Of a DNA stretch of 64,000 nt, positions 33,560-44,035 are shown piece by piece. Below the pieces are notes generated by a model. It worked only from the letters and a program-made list of their open reading frames with translations, was not told where the DNA came from and made no database searches. The DNA is from Mauremys mutica (taxonomy: Eukaryota; Chordata; Testudines; Geoemydidae): NCBI RefSeq assembly GCF_020497125.1, contig NC_059093.1, positions 24,056,120 to 24,120,119 of the forward strand. The letters are read 5' to 3'. Each line of letters opens with the position of its first letter. Positions within the stretch are counted from its first letter, which is position 1. The position numbers and the translations under genes were made by a program.

Positions 33560-33581
33560 GGTACCATGGCTTAGCTGGTTT
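33560..33581 (+). pseudogene. 5' fragment of tRNA-Thr
   Basis: About 21 bases equal the start and D arm of the Thr-TGT genes, after which the sequence turns into unrelated 'tgagacaggagg'. The anticodon and T arms are gone. Confidence 0.55.
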
Positions 33582-33956
33582 GAGACAGGAGGAGAAATCT
33601 AAGGCCAGCACAGATAGGGACAAAAAGGAGTTTCTAAACACTAAGCGGAAGAAGGGGCTGAATGAACTCCCCCCCTAACATCTAGTGAGGAGCTGAGGGA
33701 AAGACTTCAGGAACAGACCGTTTGCTTAGACACACCTGCTATGCAAGCATGATGGGGCCACTGTCCCAAAATGACCAGTTTTGGCTGGTGGTGGGTTACA
33801 AATCACTTTAGGATTGAATGGAATGAAATGTTATTATCCTTCCTGCATGAGTGAAGGGCAGCAGAACATACCTAGTCGGTCCTGATGGAGGGGTAGGTGG
33901 GTGAGGAATAGCTTTTATTGGACTTTGTAGAAGTGATTGAGAACGTCACCCTAACC

Positions 33957-34274
33957 CAGTGGTCCTCAAACATTTCACACTGTGCCCTCTTAGCCATGGC
34001 TGTGGCCCCTCGGAAGCCGCGGTCAAGAACCGAGGCTGTGAGTGGGTCAGTTGCTTGCTGGGAAGAGGGGTGCAGACAGGGGTTAGGGGGGTCGAGTCCA
34101 AGCTGGGAGTCAGGGGCCCAGGCTGAGGGAGGGGTTGGGGAAGAGCTGGGACAAAGTGGGGCTGAGTGGTGCTACCACCCTGCCCTCCATGGGGGCTGGC
34201 TCAGGCCCTGAGGTGCCCCCATGAATGTTCCTCTGTGTCCCCCTAGGAGTCATGCCCCACATTTTGGTAACCAC
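33957..34274. mobile_element. hAT-type miniature element
   Basis: The ends 'cagtggtcctcaaac' and 'tttggtaaccactg' are the inverted repeats of a widespread hAT family. The flanks accctaac and accctact are an imperfect 8-bp duplication. No transposase remains. Confidence 0.65.
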
Positions 34275-34822
34275 TGAACCCTACTCGCTAATCAGGGGCT
34301 AGTGATGCCAAAGCCCAGGGAAAGGGAGAACAAGTGCGGGGCCCCCAGCACTGGAGCCATGTGAAGGGGTTGCAGGAGAGGGGCAATGGCTGGTGGCCCA
34401 GGGAGTTAAGGGCAAAGGGGGCACAGGAGGGGGCAGGAGTTAGGGGTGAAGGAGGTGCAAGGGTTGGGAGTGCAGGAGCTAGCGGTAAAGGGGGAGTGGG
34501 GATCGTCCAGGGGCAATGGGGAAGTGCCAAAGTACAAGCTTTGCCCAGGGCACCATTTTCCCTAATGCTGGTCTGAGCAAACAATTGGAAATGACCCTTC
34601 AGTGAGACCAGAACCATCGTGTAGAAAAGCCCCTTTGTTAAGTGGTGGTGGCTGAGTGTTTAGAGAGATGGGTTAGAAAACAACGGGCACTTGTCTGTGG
34701 AGGTTTGATTCTTGCCTGCTGGGCAAGGCTGGGGTGTGGTGTCTCCGTGGCTGCACTTTCAGTGTCTGATCACCCACAGTGCCACAGGGAGCCAAGTCTA
34801 GACATATCCAGAGGCTCTATGC

Positions 34823-35122
34823 CAGGGTTTCTCAAACTTCCTTTCACCGCAACCCCCTTCTGCCAAAAAAGTTACTACATGGCCCTGGAAAGAGGGACCA
34901 AGCTCCTCCACACTGAGCAGAGGCAGGGGAGACAAAGCCTGAGCCCTGCCCCAGGTAGGGGAGGGCAAAACCAGAGCTTGGGGGATTCAGCCCTGGGTGG
35001 TGGGGCTCAGACTTTTGGCTTCAGCCCCAGGCACCAACAAGTCCAATGCCAGCCCTGGCGACCCCATTAAAACAGGGTCACATCCCACTTTGGGGTCCTG
35101 ACTCTCAGTTTGAGAACCACTG
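34823..35122. mobile_element. hAT-type miniature element with perfect duplication
   Basis: The ends 'cagggtttctcaaac' and 'gtttgagaaccactg' are inverted repeats, and CTCTATGC is duplicated exactly at 34815-34822 and 35123-35130. The 300-bp interior is non-coding. It belongs to the same family as 33957-34274. Confidence 0.88.
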
Positions 35123-35365
35123 CTCTATGCTGATGGGATAGAGTTTTCCTGTGGGTGCAGTTAATCCACTTCCCCAAGAGGTGGCAGCTATGTCAGTGGG
35201 AGAAGCTGTATCGGTGGGTGTGCAAGCTTGTGTATCACATTTAAGAAGTTTAATCAAACCCCATTTTTTAAACCACTTGTGGACTGGGAATGGCAAAGGA
35301 CCTCAATGAAGCAGGGTCTGTCCTTCAAAGTCCTGGTGATCATGAATCCATACTCCTGTTGTCAT

Positions 35366-35437
35366 GGGGGTAGAGCTCAGTGGTAGAGTGCTTAACTGCA
35401 GCTCAAGTGCTCTTTGGTTCAAACCCCAGTGTCCTCT
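35366..35437 (+). tRNA. tRNA-Cys (GCA)
   Basis: Acceptor gggggta/tgtcctc pairs with several G-U; D arm gctcagtggtagagt; loop CTGCAGC gives anticodon GCA. One mismatch lies in each of the anticodon and T stems. Strong terminators follow (six T at 35445, then a longer run). The partner is 61375-61446. Confidence 0.83.
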
Positions 35438-35759
35438 TATAACATTTTTTCTTCTTTTTTTTTAAAAAGGAAAACATTTTCATTTCCATTCTCCATTATG
35501 TTCAGGAGCTCCACTATACGGGGGTGTTTGATATGAATGTAAACACTCAACATTTTGCTGTCCAAATGCATAAAAACTTAGCAAAGCTGTCCATCAGCTG
35601 AAATCAGTTCCAATCCTCGAAGTGTCTAGTTTATGTTTTCATCAATTAAACAAAGGGATCATACGAATGTACATTTGCAGATCCCTCTTCTCCAGGAGCT
35701 ATGCTGTGCAGAAGAACAAGCTACAATTCAGGAGTCTGATGACCAAAGAGCCACCAAAT

Positions 35760-37546
35760 GTTCTGAGGGCTGGAGAAAAATGCCTTCTAGGGAGCTATTG
35801 AAGGAGCTCAACCTGTTTAGCTTATCAAAAGAAGATTGAAGGGTGACTTCATTGAAGTGTTGAAGGGTCTTAATGGAGAGAAAAGATTGGCTATTAAAGG
35901 GCTGTTTAATCGAGCAGAGAAAGGCATAACAAGACCCAATGTCTGGAAGGTGAAAAGAGACAAATTCATATTACAAATAAGATGCAAATATTCAACAGCG
36001 AGGATGATTCACCTCAGGAACAAGCTACCAAGGAAAGTGATGGATTTGCCATCTCCTGATGTCATGTAATGAAGACTAGATGCCTTTCTGGAACGTGTTT
36101 GCCCCAGAAGTAGCTATTGTGTCATACAGGAGGCCTGTGATATGCAGGGGGTCAGATTAGATGCTCTAATGGTCTCTTCTGGCCATAAAGTCGACTAATT
36201 TCTGAAAAACTGAGTGTAGCATTGGGAGCAGCGTCTGATGTTTTCCTGTCTAGCTGGCTTGCTTCCTAGAACGAACGCTCCTTGAGTGGGGTGATCCACA
36301 GGGAGTAGCTCAAACCTCCAAAGTGCCTGGCCAGGGGCAGGACATTGGCACAGCAAGGGAGGGGTGTGGCAGTGACATCACAAAGGCCATTTGCAGGACC
36401 TCAGACTATTGGTCAAAGGTGGTGGGGAGGTGGTGACCTCACAGAGAGATGCTGACATCAGCCAGGCAGGACAGGGGCGAGGGGCCAGGGAAACCTCAGA
36501 GACCCCTGTGGCTTTGCTTCAGCCAGTCTCCTTCTCCAGGTCTCTCTTTGAGGACTGAGAGAGTATTCGGGTTCACGTAGGTGAGCACCAGGAGGAACCT
36601 CTTTCGAGTTTTCTCCTTCCCTTTTTACTAGAAAACAGCCGTCCCTTTTTAGAAGGTAAGAGCCTCCTCGAGGTTTGAAACCTGTTCAGTCTGATCCATC
36701 TGGTGACAGTTGAATTTTAGGCATGGAAAACACGAACTTAAGGAGGCAAAATTTTATTCCGCACCTGGGATTTTGTCCCTTAGAATCACTGGGGACATTA
36801 GGGTTTGTCCTTTTTGTTTCACCTTTTCCTCCATCCATCCCTTCCTCTTTTCTCTTTGTCTCTTGCTTCTTTTGTCCTTTCACCTGTTCCCCTCCCAACA
36901 CCAGGAGAGAGAGGTGTGGGTGTGTGTTGCGGGGGAGTGCTCTGCAGCTCCCACTCTGGGAGATCCACCCAAAAATGTGGGGCTGAAATAGTGCTCGGGC
37001 AGTGATCCCACCGGTGACCTGGGCCATCCTTTGGGCTCTCTGGTGAGAACCCTCAGCCTCCCGTCCTCAGTCTCTACCCTGATTGGCTGAGCAGGGGGTT
37101 ATTGACAGGGAGGAGACTCAGGTCCTTGTTGTTCTCTTTTAAGACCAAGGAAATAAGTCATAACCTGTTATATGTGTGACAAATTTTGCTGCTTCGCTGC
37201 TTTAATGGTCTCTGAGTAGATCATGATTCTCTCTAACATTTCAGTTCTCCTCAAATACTTGCTGAATAATTACTGTGCACTGTTGTTGGTCTGGAACTCA
37301 TCCGAGAGCACTTTACTCAGGTCATTCAATGTCTGAAATTCAAGATCCGATGGTTAGTTTGAAAATCAGGGCTCTTGGGTCCTATTCCCAACTCTGCACT
37401 GACTGGCCGTGTGACCTAAGACAAGTCAATTCTCCTATCTCAGCCTTAGCTTCTCCGTCTTTCAAGTAGGGATAATAATGATCCGCTCTTACCTACCTCA
37501 CGGTGGGTGGAGGATGGGGATCCATTGGAGAGTGTCACTAGGAATA
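35760..37546 (+). repeat. Four-copy cassette, copy 3 (longest)
   Basis: This copy includes the LINE C-terminal fragment (35836-36069), the CCAAT/TGACATCA block (about 36370-36460), an AG..GTAAGAG-bracketed segment near 36630-36655, the AC-poor variant of the central block, and a reversed MIR piece at about 37370-37480. It corresponds directly to 59631-61130 and inverted to 660-1990. Confidence 0.78.
35836..36069 (+). pseudogene. LINE ORF2 C-terminal fragment
   Basis: The 77-residue frame matches those at 8617-8860 (-) and 59631-59843 (+). It covers only the segment after the reverse transcriptase. Since three copies share the same truncation, they were duplicated as part of the cassette and did not insert independently. 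Confidence 0.65.
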
Positions 37547-37636
37547 TCAGAGGGGCCATGTTAGTCTGGATCTGTAAAAGCAGCAAAGAGTCCTGTGGCA
37601 CCTTATAGACTAACAGATGTATTGGAGCATGAGCTA
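37547..37636 (-). mobile_element. Penelope tail fragment 45 bases upstream of tRNA-Ser
   Basis: The words 'gttagtctggatctgtaaaa' and 'gtggcaccttatagactaac' are the complement of the tail of the intact element at 40180-40230. The Ser partner region at 50640-50700 lacks it, so it entered here after or during duplication. The unrelated cassette ends exactly at its left edge. Confidence 0.75.
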
Positions 37637-37680
37637 CTGCACATGGCTAAGCAAAGAGAACAAACCCCAAATACCCCTCT

Positions 37681-37762
37681 GCTGTGATGGCCGAGTGGTT
37701 AAGGCGTTGGAGTTGAAATCAAATAGGGTTCACCTGTGTGGGTTCAAATCCTGCTCACAGCA
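37681..37762 (+). tRNA. tRNA-Ser (TGA)
   Basis: The 82-nt gene has a perfect acceptor stem (gctgtga/tcacagc), the class II long variable arm, loop GTTGAAA giving anticodon TGA, and T loop TTCAAAT. TTTT follows at 37772. One mismatch lies in the anticodon stem. The partner is 50451-50532. The flanking Penelope insertions leave its body and terminator untouched. Confidence 0.92.
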
Positions 37763-37919
37763 AGGCCTGTGTTTTAGCCAGTCTCTCACCCGGGCAATAC
37801 CTCTGTGCAACCCCCTGAGACTCGCTCAATTCTCTCCCCACCCCAACCACACACTCAGCCCAGAAGAAACGTCTGTCCTATCTCGGGGACTCTCTTTCTG
37901 CCCTGCCACCCCCACCAAC

Positions 37920-40067
37920 ATGATACAGTTCTGCGGTGATCTGGAAGCCTACTTTCGCCGTCTCCGACTCAAAGAATTCTTTCAGGACAACACGGAACAG
38001 CGCACGGATACACAGTTACCCTCCCACCAACAGCACAAGAAGAAGAACTCCACATGGACTCCTCCTGAGGGTCGAAATGACAGTCTGGACCTATACATTG
38101 AATGCTTCCGCCGACGTGCACAGGCAGAAATTGTGGAAAAACAACATCGCTTGCCTCACAACCTAAGTCGTGCAGAACGCAATGCCATCCACAGCCTCAG
38201 AAACCATCCTGACATTATAATCAAAGAGGCTGATAAAGGAGGTGCTGTTGTCATCATGAACAGGTCTGACTACCAAAAGGAGGCCGCCAGACAACTCTCC
38301 AATACTAAATTTTACAGGCTACTTCCCTCAGATCCCACTGAGGAATACACTAAGAAACTGCACCATCTACTCAGGACACTCCCTACACTAACACCAGAAC
38401 TAATCAACATACCCTTAGAGCCCCGACCAGGGTTATTCTATCTACTACCCAAGATCCACAAACCCGGAAATCCTGGACGCCCCATCATCTCGGGCATTGG
38501 AACTCTCACTGAAGGACTGTCTGGATATGTAGACTCTCTACTCAGACCCTATGCTACCAGCACTCCCAGCTATCTCCGTGACACCACTGATTTCCTGAGG
38601 AAACTACAATGCATTGGTGACCTTCCAGAAAACACCATCCTGGCCACCATGGATGTAGAGGCTCTCTACACAAACATCCCGCATACTGATGGAATACAAG
38701 CTGTCAGGAACAGTATCCCTGATGATGCCACAGCACACCTGGTTGCTGAGCTCTGTGGCTTTATCCTCACACACAACTATTTCAAATTTGCTGACAATAT
38801 ATATCTCCAGACCAGTGGCACCGCTATGGGCACCCGTATGGCCCCACAATATGCCAATATTTTTATGGCCGACCTGGAACAACGCTTCCTCAGCTCCTGT
38901 CCACTCACGCCCCTTCTCTACCTACGCTACATCGATGACGTCTTCATCATCTGGACCCATGGGAAGGAGACTCTGGAAAAATTCCACCACGATTTCAACA
39001 GCTTCCACCCCTCCATCAACCTCAGCCTGGACCAATCTACACGGGAGGTCCACTTCCTAGACACCACGGTGGAAATAAGTGATGGTCACATCAACACCAC
39101 CCTATACCGAAAACCTACCGACCGCTATGCCTACCTTCATGCCTCCAGCTTCCATCCCGGACACACCACAAGATCCATTGTCTACAGCCAAGCACTGAGG
39201 TACAACCGTATCTGCTCTAACCCCGCAGACAGAGACCAACACCTAGAAAATCTCCACCAAGCATTCTCAAGACTACAGTACCCACACGAGGAAATAAGGA
39301 AACAGATCAACAGAGCCAGACGTGTACCCAGAAGCCTCCTACTGGAAGACAAACCCAAGAAAGAAACCAACAGGACTCCACTGGCCATCACATACAGTCC
39401 CATGCTAAAACCCCTACAACGCATCATCAGGGATCTACAACCCATCCTGGACAATGATCCCACACTTTCACAGGCCTTGGGTGGCAGACCAGTTCTCGCC
39501 CACAGACAACCTGCCAACCTGAAGCATATTCTCACCAGCAACTGCACACCGCACCATAGTAACTCTAGCTCAGGAACCAATCCATGCAACAAACCTCGAT
39601 GCCAACTCTGCCCACATATCTACACCAGCAACACCATCACAGGACCAAACCAGATCAGCCACAACATCACCGGTTCATTCACCTGCACTTCCACCAATGT
39701 AATATATGCCATCATATGCCAGCAATGCCCCTCTGCTATGTACATCGGCCAAACTGGACAGTCTCTAAGGAAAAGGATAAATGGACACAAATCAGATATT
39801 AGGAATGGCAATATACAAAAACCTGTAGGAGAACACTTCAACCTCCCTGGCCACACTATAGCAGATCTTAAGGTGGCCATCCTACAGCAAAAAAACTTTA
39901 GGACCAGACTTCAAAGAGAAACTGCTGAGCTCCAGTTCATCTGCAAATTTGACACCATCAGCTCAGGACTAAACAAAGACTGTGAATGGCTTGCCAATTA
40001 CAGAACCAGTTTCTCCTCCCTTGGTTTTCACACCTCAACTGCTAGAACAGGGCCTCATCCACCCTGA
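37920..40067 (+). CDS. Penelope-like RT plus GIY-YIG endonuclease
   Basis: The frame is open from the element's first codon (37848); the first ATG inside it is 37920, giving 715 residues. The segment before it (SVLSRGLSFCP) resembles conserved family sequence, so the native start was probably upstream and lost. RT landmarks include KEADKGGAVVIM, LLPKIHKPGNPGRP, the catalytic ATMDVEALYTNIP (motif A) and RYIDD (Tyr337-Asp340, motif C). A Cys-rich linker (CNKPRCQLC) leads to the GIY-YIG nuclease with VIYAI (594-598), MYIGQT (607-612), a basic RKRINGHKSD and a Glu in ETAELQFICK. The element nicks target DNA and primes reverse transcription there. All catalytic residues I can check are present. 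A frame that extends back to 37617 runs through tRNA-Ser and is an artefact. Confidence 0.9.
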   Translation: MIQFCGDLEAYFRRLRLKEFFQDNTEQRTDTQLPSHQQHKKKNSTWTPPEGRNDSLDLYIECFRRRAQAEIVEKQHRLPHNLSRAERNAIHSLRNHPDIIIKEADKGGAVVIMNRSDYQKEAARQLSNTKFYRLLPSDPTEEYTKKLHHLLRTLPTLTPELINIPLEPRPGLFYLLPKIHKPGNPGRPIISGIGTLTEGLSGYVDSLLRPYATSTPSYLRDTTDFLRKLQCIGDLPENTILATMDVEALYTNIPHTDGIQAVRNSIPDDATAHLVAELCGFILTHNYFKFADNIYLQTSGTAMGTRMAPQYANIFMADLEQRFLSSCPLTPLLYLRYIDDVFIIWTHGKETLEKFHHDFNSFHPSINLSLDQSTREVHFLDTTVEISDGHINTTLYRKPTDRYAYLHASSFHPGHTTRSIVYSQALRYNRICSNPADRDQHLENLHQAFSRLQYPHEEIRKQINRARRVPRSLLLEDKPKKETNRTPLAITYSPMLKPLQRIIRDLQPILDNDPTLSQALGGRPVLAHRQPANLKHILTSNCTPHHSNSSSGTNPCNKPRCQLCPHIYTSNTITGPNQISHNITGSFTCTSTNVIYAIICQQCPSAMYIGQTGQSLRKRINGHKSDIRNGNIQKPVGEHFNLPGHTIADLKVAILQQKNFRTRLQRETAELQFICKFDTISSGLNKDCEWLANYRTSFSSLGFHTSTARTGPHPP

Positions 40068-40143
40068 TTGATTTAACCTCGTTATCTCTAGCTTGCTTCT
40101 TGCTTGCTTATATATACCTGCCCCAGGAAATTTCCACCACTTG

Positions 40144-40186
40144 CATCTGAAGAAGTGGGTATTCACCCACGAAAGCTCATGCTGCA
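40144..40186 (+). ncRNA. Hammerhead-ribozyme-like motif in the Penelope 3' end
   Basis: CTGAAGA (40147-40153), an A, a hairpin gtgggt-attc-acccac (40155-40170) and GAAA (40171-40174) follow the hammerhead order CUGANGA, stem II, GAAA. The next bases gctcatgc could form a two-pair stem III. Hammerheads are known in Penelope-like elements. Against activity here are the extra A before stem II and TG where the cleavage triplet should end in A, C or U. Other copies in the window read TC there. Confidence 0.45.
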
Positions 40187-41664
40187 AAACGTCTGTTAGT
40201 CTATAAGGTGCCACAGGATTCTTTGCTGCTTCCCCACCCCAAGTAAATCCTGTTCTGCTCCTTTCATAGAGATCCCTGGGACACCCCCTCACACTGTGTC
40301 CCTGAGGGGCCAGGCAAACTCTCAGCACCTGAAGCCTCTGCCACTCACCTAGTGCCCCGTAGATCAGCCATAGCCCTGGTTCTGCTCCTCTCTAGCATGT
40401 GAAAGGAGCTGAGTCAGCGACTCCATGGGTGCTACGGGGCTGCAGAACCAACAGGAAAAAAAAAGGTGTTCAGCTTTTCAGTGGGGTGCAGGAGGCACTG
40501 GGTGGGGAGGAGCGGGAGGAGCAGGGATGGGAAGAGGTGGGGGAGGGAGAGGAATGGGGCAGGAAGGTGCAGGGCGGGAAGAGATGGGACAGGGGTGGGA
40601 GCTTGGGGAAAGGGGTGGAGTGGGGGCAGGGCCTGGGGAGGAAATGGGGGATTTGTCACAGACCCCTCTAGGGCCGGCCCTGAAGGGAAGCACTGACTAT
40701 CACAGTGACAATAAAACTGACCAGCCTTGCGGGGGAGGCTGAGGGAGATCCGCACTCACCAGGTCTCTTCTCTCCCCCACGGTGAGCCAGACACTGCTCT
40801 TTCCTGGCTCTCACTCTAGCAGCTGGACGCCAAGGAGCCATTTCCCCACAGGAAGTGCACTGAGTGCCCCTGTGGTGCTGGGGGGTGCTGGGGGGCTGGT
40901 GCTGCTGCTGCCTGTGGGGCTGATGTCTGCACAGACTCTCAGCTGCCGAGTTAGGGTGCCAAGTGGTTGGGGGCACCAAAAAGCACACTCAGGGGAGGTA
41001 GTGGAGTGGAGATGAGTGGGGGCAGGAGGATGGGAGGGGTGCGGGGGGGAGGGCTGCTTGCAGCAAGTAACGGGGGTGGGGGGCTGCAGGGGAACCTCTC
41101 CCTGTCCCAGCTCACCTCTGCTCCGTCTTCTCCCCTGAGCACGCCACCCCCCACTCTAATTCTCCTCCCCTCCCAGGCTTGCAGCACTAAACAGCTGATT
41201 GGCACCGCAAGCCTGGGAGGTGGGAGAAGTGGAGCGGCGCCGGCGTGCTCAGGGGAGAAGGCGGAGCGGAGGTGAGCTGGGGTGGGGAGCTGCTGCAGGG
41301 GGGGCTGCCCGGCTCTTCCCCATGGCCCCCGCCCCTGCTCTGCCCCAGCCCCACCTCCCCCCCCCCGCCTACACACTCACTGCCTGGTAAGTGGAGTGAC
41401 CCAGCCCCAACCTGGTCCACTCCCCTGCCTCCCAGCCACTCCGCCGTCAAGTGCTGTGAGGCGGTTCCCCCTCCCAGCTTGGGAACCAGGGGAGCAGAGC
41501 AGGCTGGGGCCCCAGACCTCCGTGGGGGGAAGCAGAGGGGGGCTGGTCACAGGCCTCCTTGGGGGACGGGGGGCTGGCTACTTCCTGTGGGAAGTGGGGT
41601 GACCCGGCCCCAGCCTGCTCTGCTCCCCTGGCTCCCAGGCTTGTGTTGGTGTTGGCTGGATTTG

Positions 41665-42260
41665 TGCGAGTGTTCGTGTATGTTTGCAATTGTGTGTGTG
41701 CGTATGCATGCTCTGCTGCCCTCTGCCGGCACGACAACTATTTCTCTGTATGTCGCAGCCCCCATACCGTTGACCCCGATGGTGATTTCCCCATCTTACA
41801 AGGGCTGGCTGGCCTGACCCTTCGCCCCTCTGCAGAGTGTGGCGGGGGCTGCAGCTCACCCCCTGTGGGGCAGGAGTGCCAAGGTGCAGGGCACTGGGCT
41901 CCCATGCACCTGGAGAGCAGCTCAGGTGAGGCAGGGCAGGGCGTGTGGTGTCCGTTCTGCGTTGCCTGGTGCTGGGCCATTGCACAATCCCCAGCCACGC
42001 CGCACAGCCGAGAGGGGGCAGGGGGCCAAGCAGATGATCCAGCACGAGGGGATCATTCTCATTGGTAGCTGTCCAGTGGCAGTGAGTTCCACAGGCCTTG
42101 GCACATGCTGTGTGGGGCAGGAGGTCCTTGTATTTGGAGCAGTGGGAGTGAACTGTGTGCAGTTGTGTCTCTGAGCATGATAGTGAGTATTATGGTGTGT
42201 GGGGGATGATTATGAGTGTGGCTGTGACATGCGCTGGGGCTGTGACGTGCGGTGACGTGC
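41665..42260 (+). repeat. Inverted repeat arm (partner 43410-44580)
   Basis: Segments 41665-42055 and 42055-42260 match the complements of 44175-44580 and 43410-43590. About 600 bases on the right side (43590-44175) have no equivalent. The arms are about 1.2 kb apart at the inner edge and contain Pro-rich frames on both strands that I consider non-coding. Confidence 0.7.
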
Positions 42261-42894
42261 TCACTCCCCGCAGGCAACTCATTCACTTGAGACCAAAACG
42301 ACAGAGGGTGTCACGTGTCCATGGGCGGGGTTATGCAGATGAGCAGTGTCTGGCGGCAGGACGGAGAGCAGCGAGAGGAACCGAAGGAGCCCGGCGGAGA
42401 GAATTCTCTGCGTGCGGACAGAATCCGGTGTGGGGAGTTCGTGCTGTGGGTGCCTGCACCGGAGTCACTTCGGGGCAGTGATTGCCACTGAGCTGCATAG
42501 TGACCAAAGGCGTGTGAATGGGGTGTGGTGCCTGGCGGGGAGCAGCTCATGGTGATAAGAAAACAGGTGGGAGCAGCAGATCCTGTCCTAGCAGGGGGCT
42601 GGGTGGGGTTTCTTTGCAACCGTGAGTGGGTGTGTTGTGGGTACAATTAGACCCCCCCCTTCTGTGGTGGGGCGGGGCCTCCACTGTCTGGCTTGGGGAG
42701 GGGGGGTTCCATGATGTCACAGCCCATGGTTGGGGAGGTTTGAATCATGTTTCTGAAGTGGGAGAGCAACTTCCCCTCCTCCCACTCACTCTCCGCTAGG
42801 GAGCTGGGCTGGGATCTCTAGGGAGGGGAGCACAGGAAAAAACAGTCTCCCCAATGGAAGCCAGGAGTCCTGGCTCCCAGTCCCCCTGCTCTAG

Positions 42895-43219
42895 ACCCCC
42901 TCCACTCCCAGAGCCAGGGATAGAACCCAGGGGTCCGGGTGCCCAACCCCATCCCTGCTCTGACCACGAGACCCCACTCCTCTCCCAGGGTGGTGCAGGG
43001 GTCACTGGGTCGGTGTCCCAGCTCTGCTAAGGGCCGTGACTGATTTTCCCAAAGTGCTTCCTTCTGAATCCAGCACATCTGCCCCTGCCCCGCCCAGTCA
43101 CTGCCCACCCCTGTGTGGGGGCACCAGCACTGTGCCGGGTCGTGATGGGAAATTGTCCAAGCTGGCCCAGGAGAGACGTGTGTGTCCCTGCTGCCCCCTG
43201 CTGGTGGGGCTGAGCCCTG

Positions 43220-43259
<40 letters not shown>

Positions 43260-44035
43260 TGGCTTTGCAGGATTTTGTATCCTGCAGCAAGTGACACACA
43301 CACACATTGACGCACAAAGGGACTCTCAGTCCCAAGAACACTCACACACAACACACCCAGAGGGGCATGCTAGCCCAACCCCCAAAGAGAGAAACAATCA
43401 CACCCCCAGCCACACTCACAATCACACACACACCAGAATATTCACAATTGTGCTCAGAGACACAACCGCACACAGTTCACTCCCACTGCTCCCAACACAA
43501 GGACCTCCTGCCCCACACAGCCTGTGCTGAGGCCTGTGGAACTCACTGCCACTGGACAGCTACCGATGAGAATGGACCTTTCCAGGAGACCAATAGACAT
43601 GGCCATGGCGACAGAGGGGGCTGGGCTCCCAGGGTCTGACCTGGGCTGAGACTGGTTCTGACCTAGAGGGGTCTATCCAGCAGGGGGCAGCGTGACCCAC
43701 ACACAGACCCACCAGAAGCGCCTTTCTTAGCGGGTCTCCCAGGCCATCCCCCACCCTGCCCCGGGTTGGGTAACAAAGGGGCAGCACAGGACTCTGGGCT
43801 GTGTCACAACCCGGCCCCAGCCCCTCGCTCCCACACGGTGGTGAGTTGGGTAACTGCCGAGGGATTGCACAAGAGAGAGTCAGAGCCAGGGAGAGAACCC
43901 AGGAGTCCTGGCTCCCCACCCGACACACACGCTAACCACTGGAGCCCACTTCCCTCCCAGGGCTGGAGATAGAACCCAGGAATTCTGACCACCAAACCTG
44001 CCCGCCCCCCCGCTCTGACCACTAGACCTCACACT
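42895..44035 (-). repeat. tRNA-like repeat units (minus)
   Basis: At 42895-42985 and twice within 43878-44035 the minus strand reads 'ggggtctagtggttagagc' or close variants, then about 35 bases later 'cctgggttctatccc'. The first word resembles a tRNA A box and D arm, the second a B box and T arm. The units are short of a full cloverleaf. Further units are listed at 45125-45365. Confidence 0.55.
43223..43258 (+). repeat. (TG)18 microsatellite
   Basis: This is an uninterrupted run of eighteen TG units inside the inverted-repeat spacer. Runs of this length are usually length-polymorphic. Confidence 0.97.

Larger units (their letters stand above)
37847..40230 (+). mobile_element. Penelope-like retroelement with empty paralogous site
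   Basis: The 12-mer TCCCCACCCCAA occurs at 37835-37846 and 40231-40242. The inverted paralogue near 50369-50379 carries the same flanks joined with a single diverged copy of that word and no element, so boundaries are directly supported. The element begins inside an open frame, consistent with 5' truncation, and ends 'ccacaggattctttgctgct'. It lies 84 bases downstream of tRNA-Ser. Confidence 0.92.

Noticed and set aside
37617..37919. N-terminal extension of the long Penelope frame
   Set aside because: It runs backwards through tRNA-Ser and its flank, outside the element boundary at 37847. It is open by chance.
41245..42068. Pro- and Cys-rich frames on both strands
   Set aside because: They arise from GC-rich, partly tandem repeat sequence and are not preserved in the inverted partner.
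43223..43258. CRISPR-like or regular spaced array among the TG and CA repeats
   Set aside because: These are simple dinucleotide runs in vertebrate DNA without spacers.
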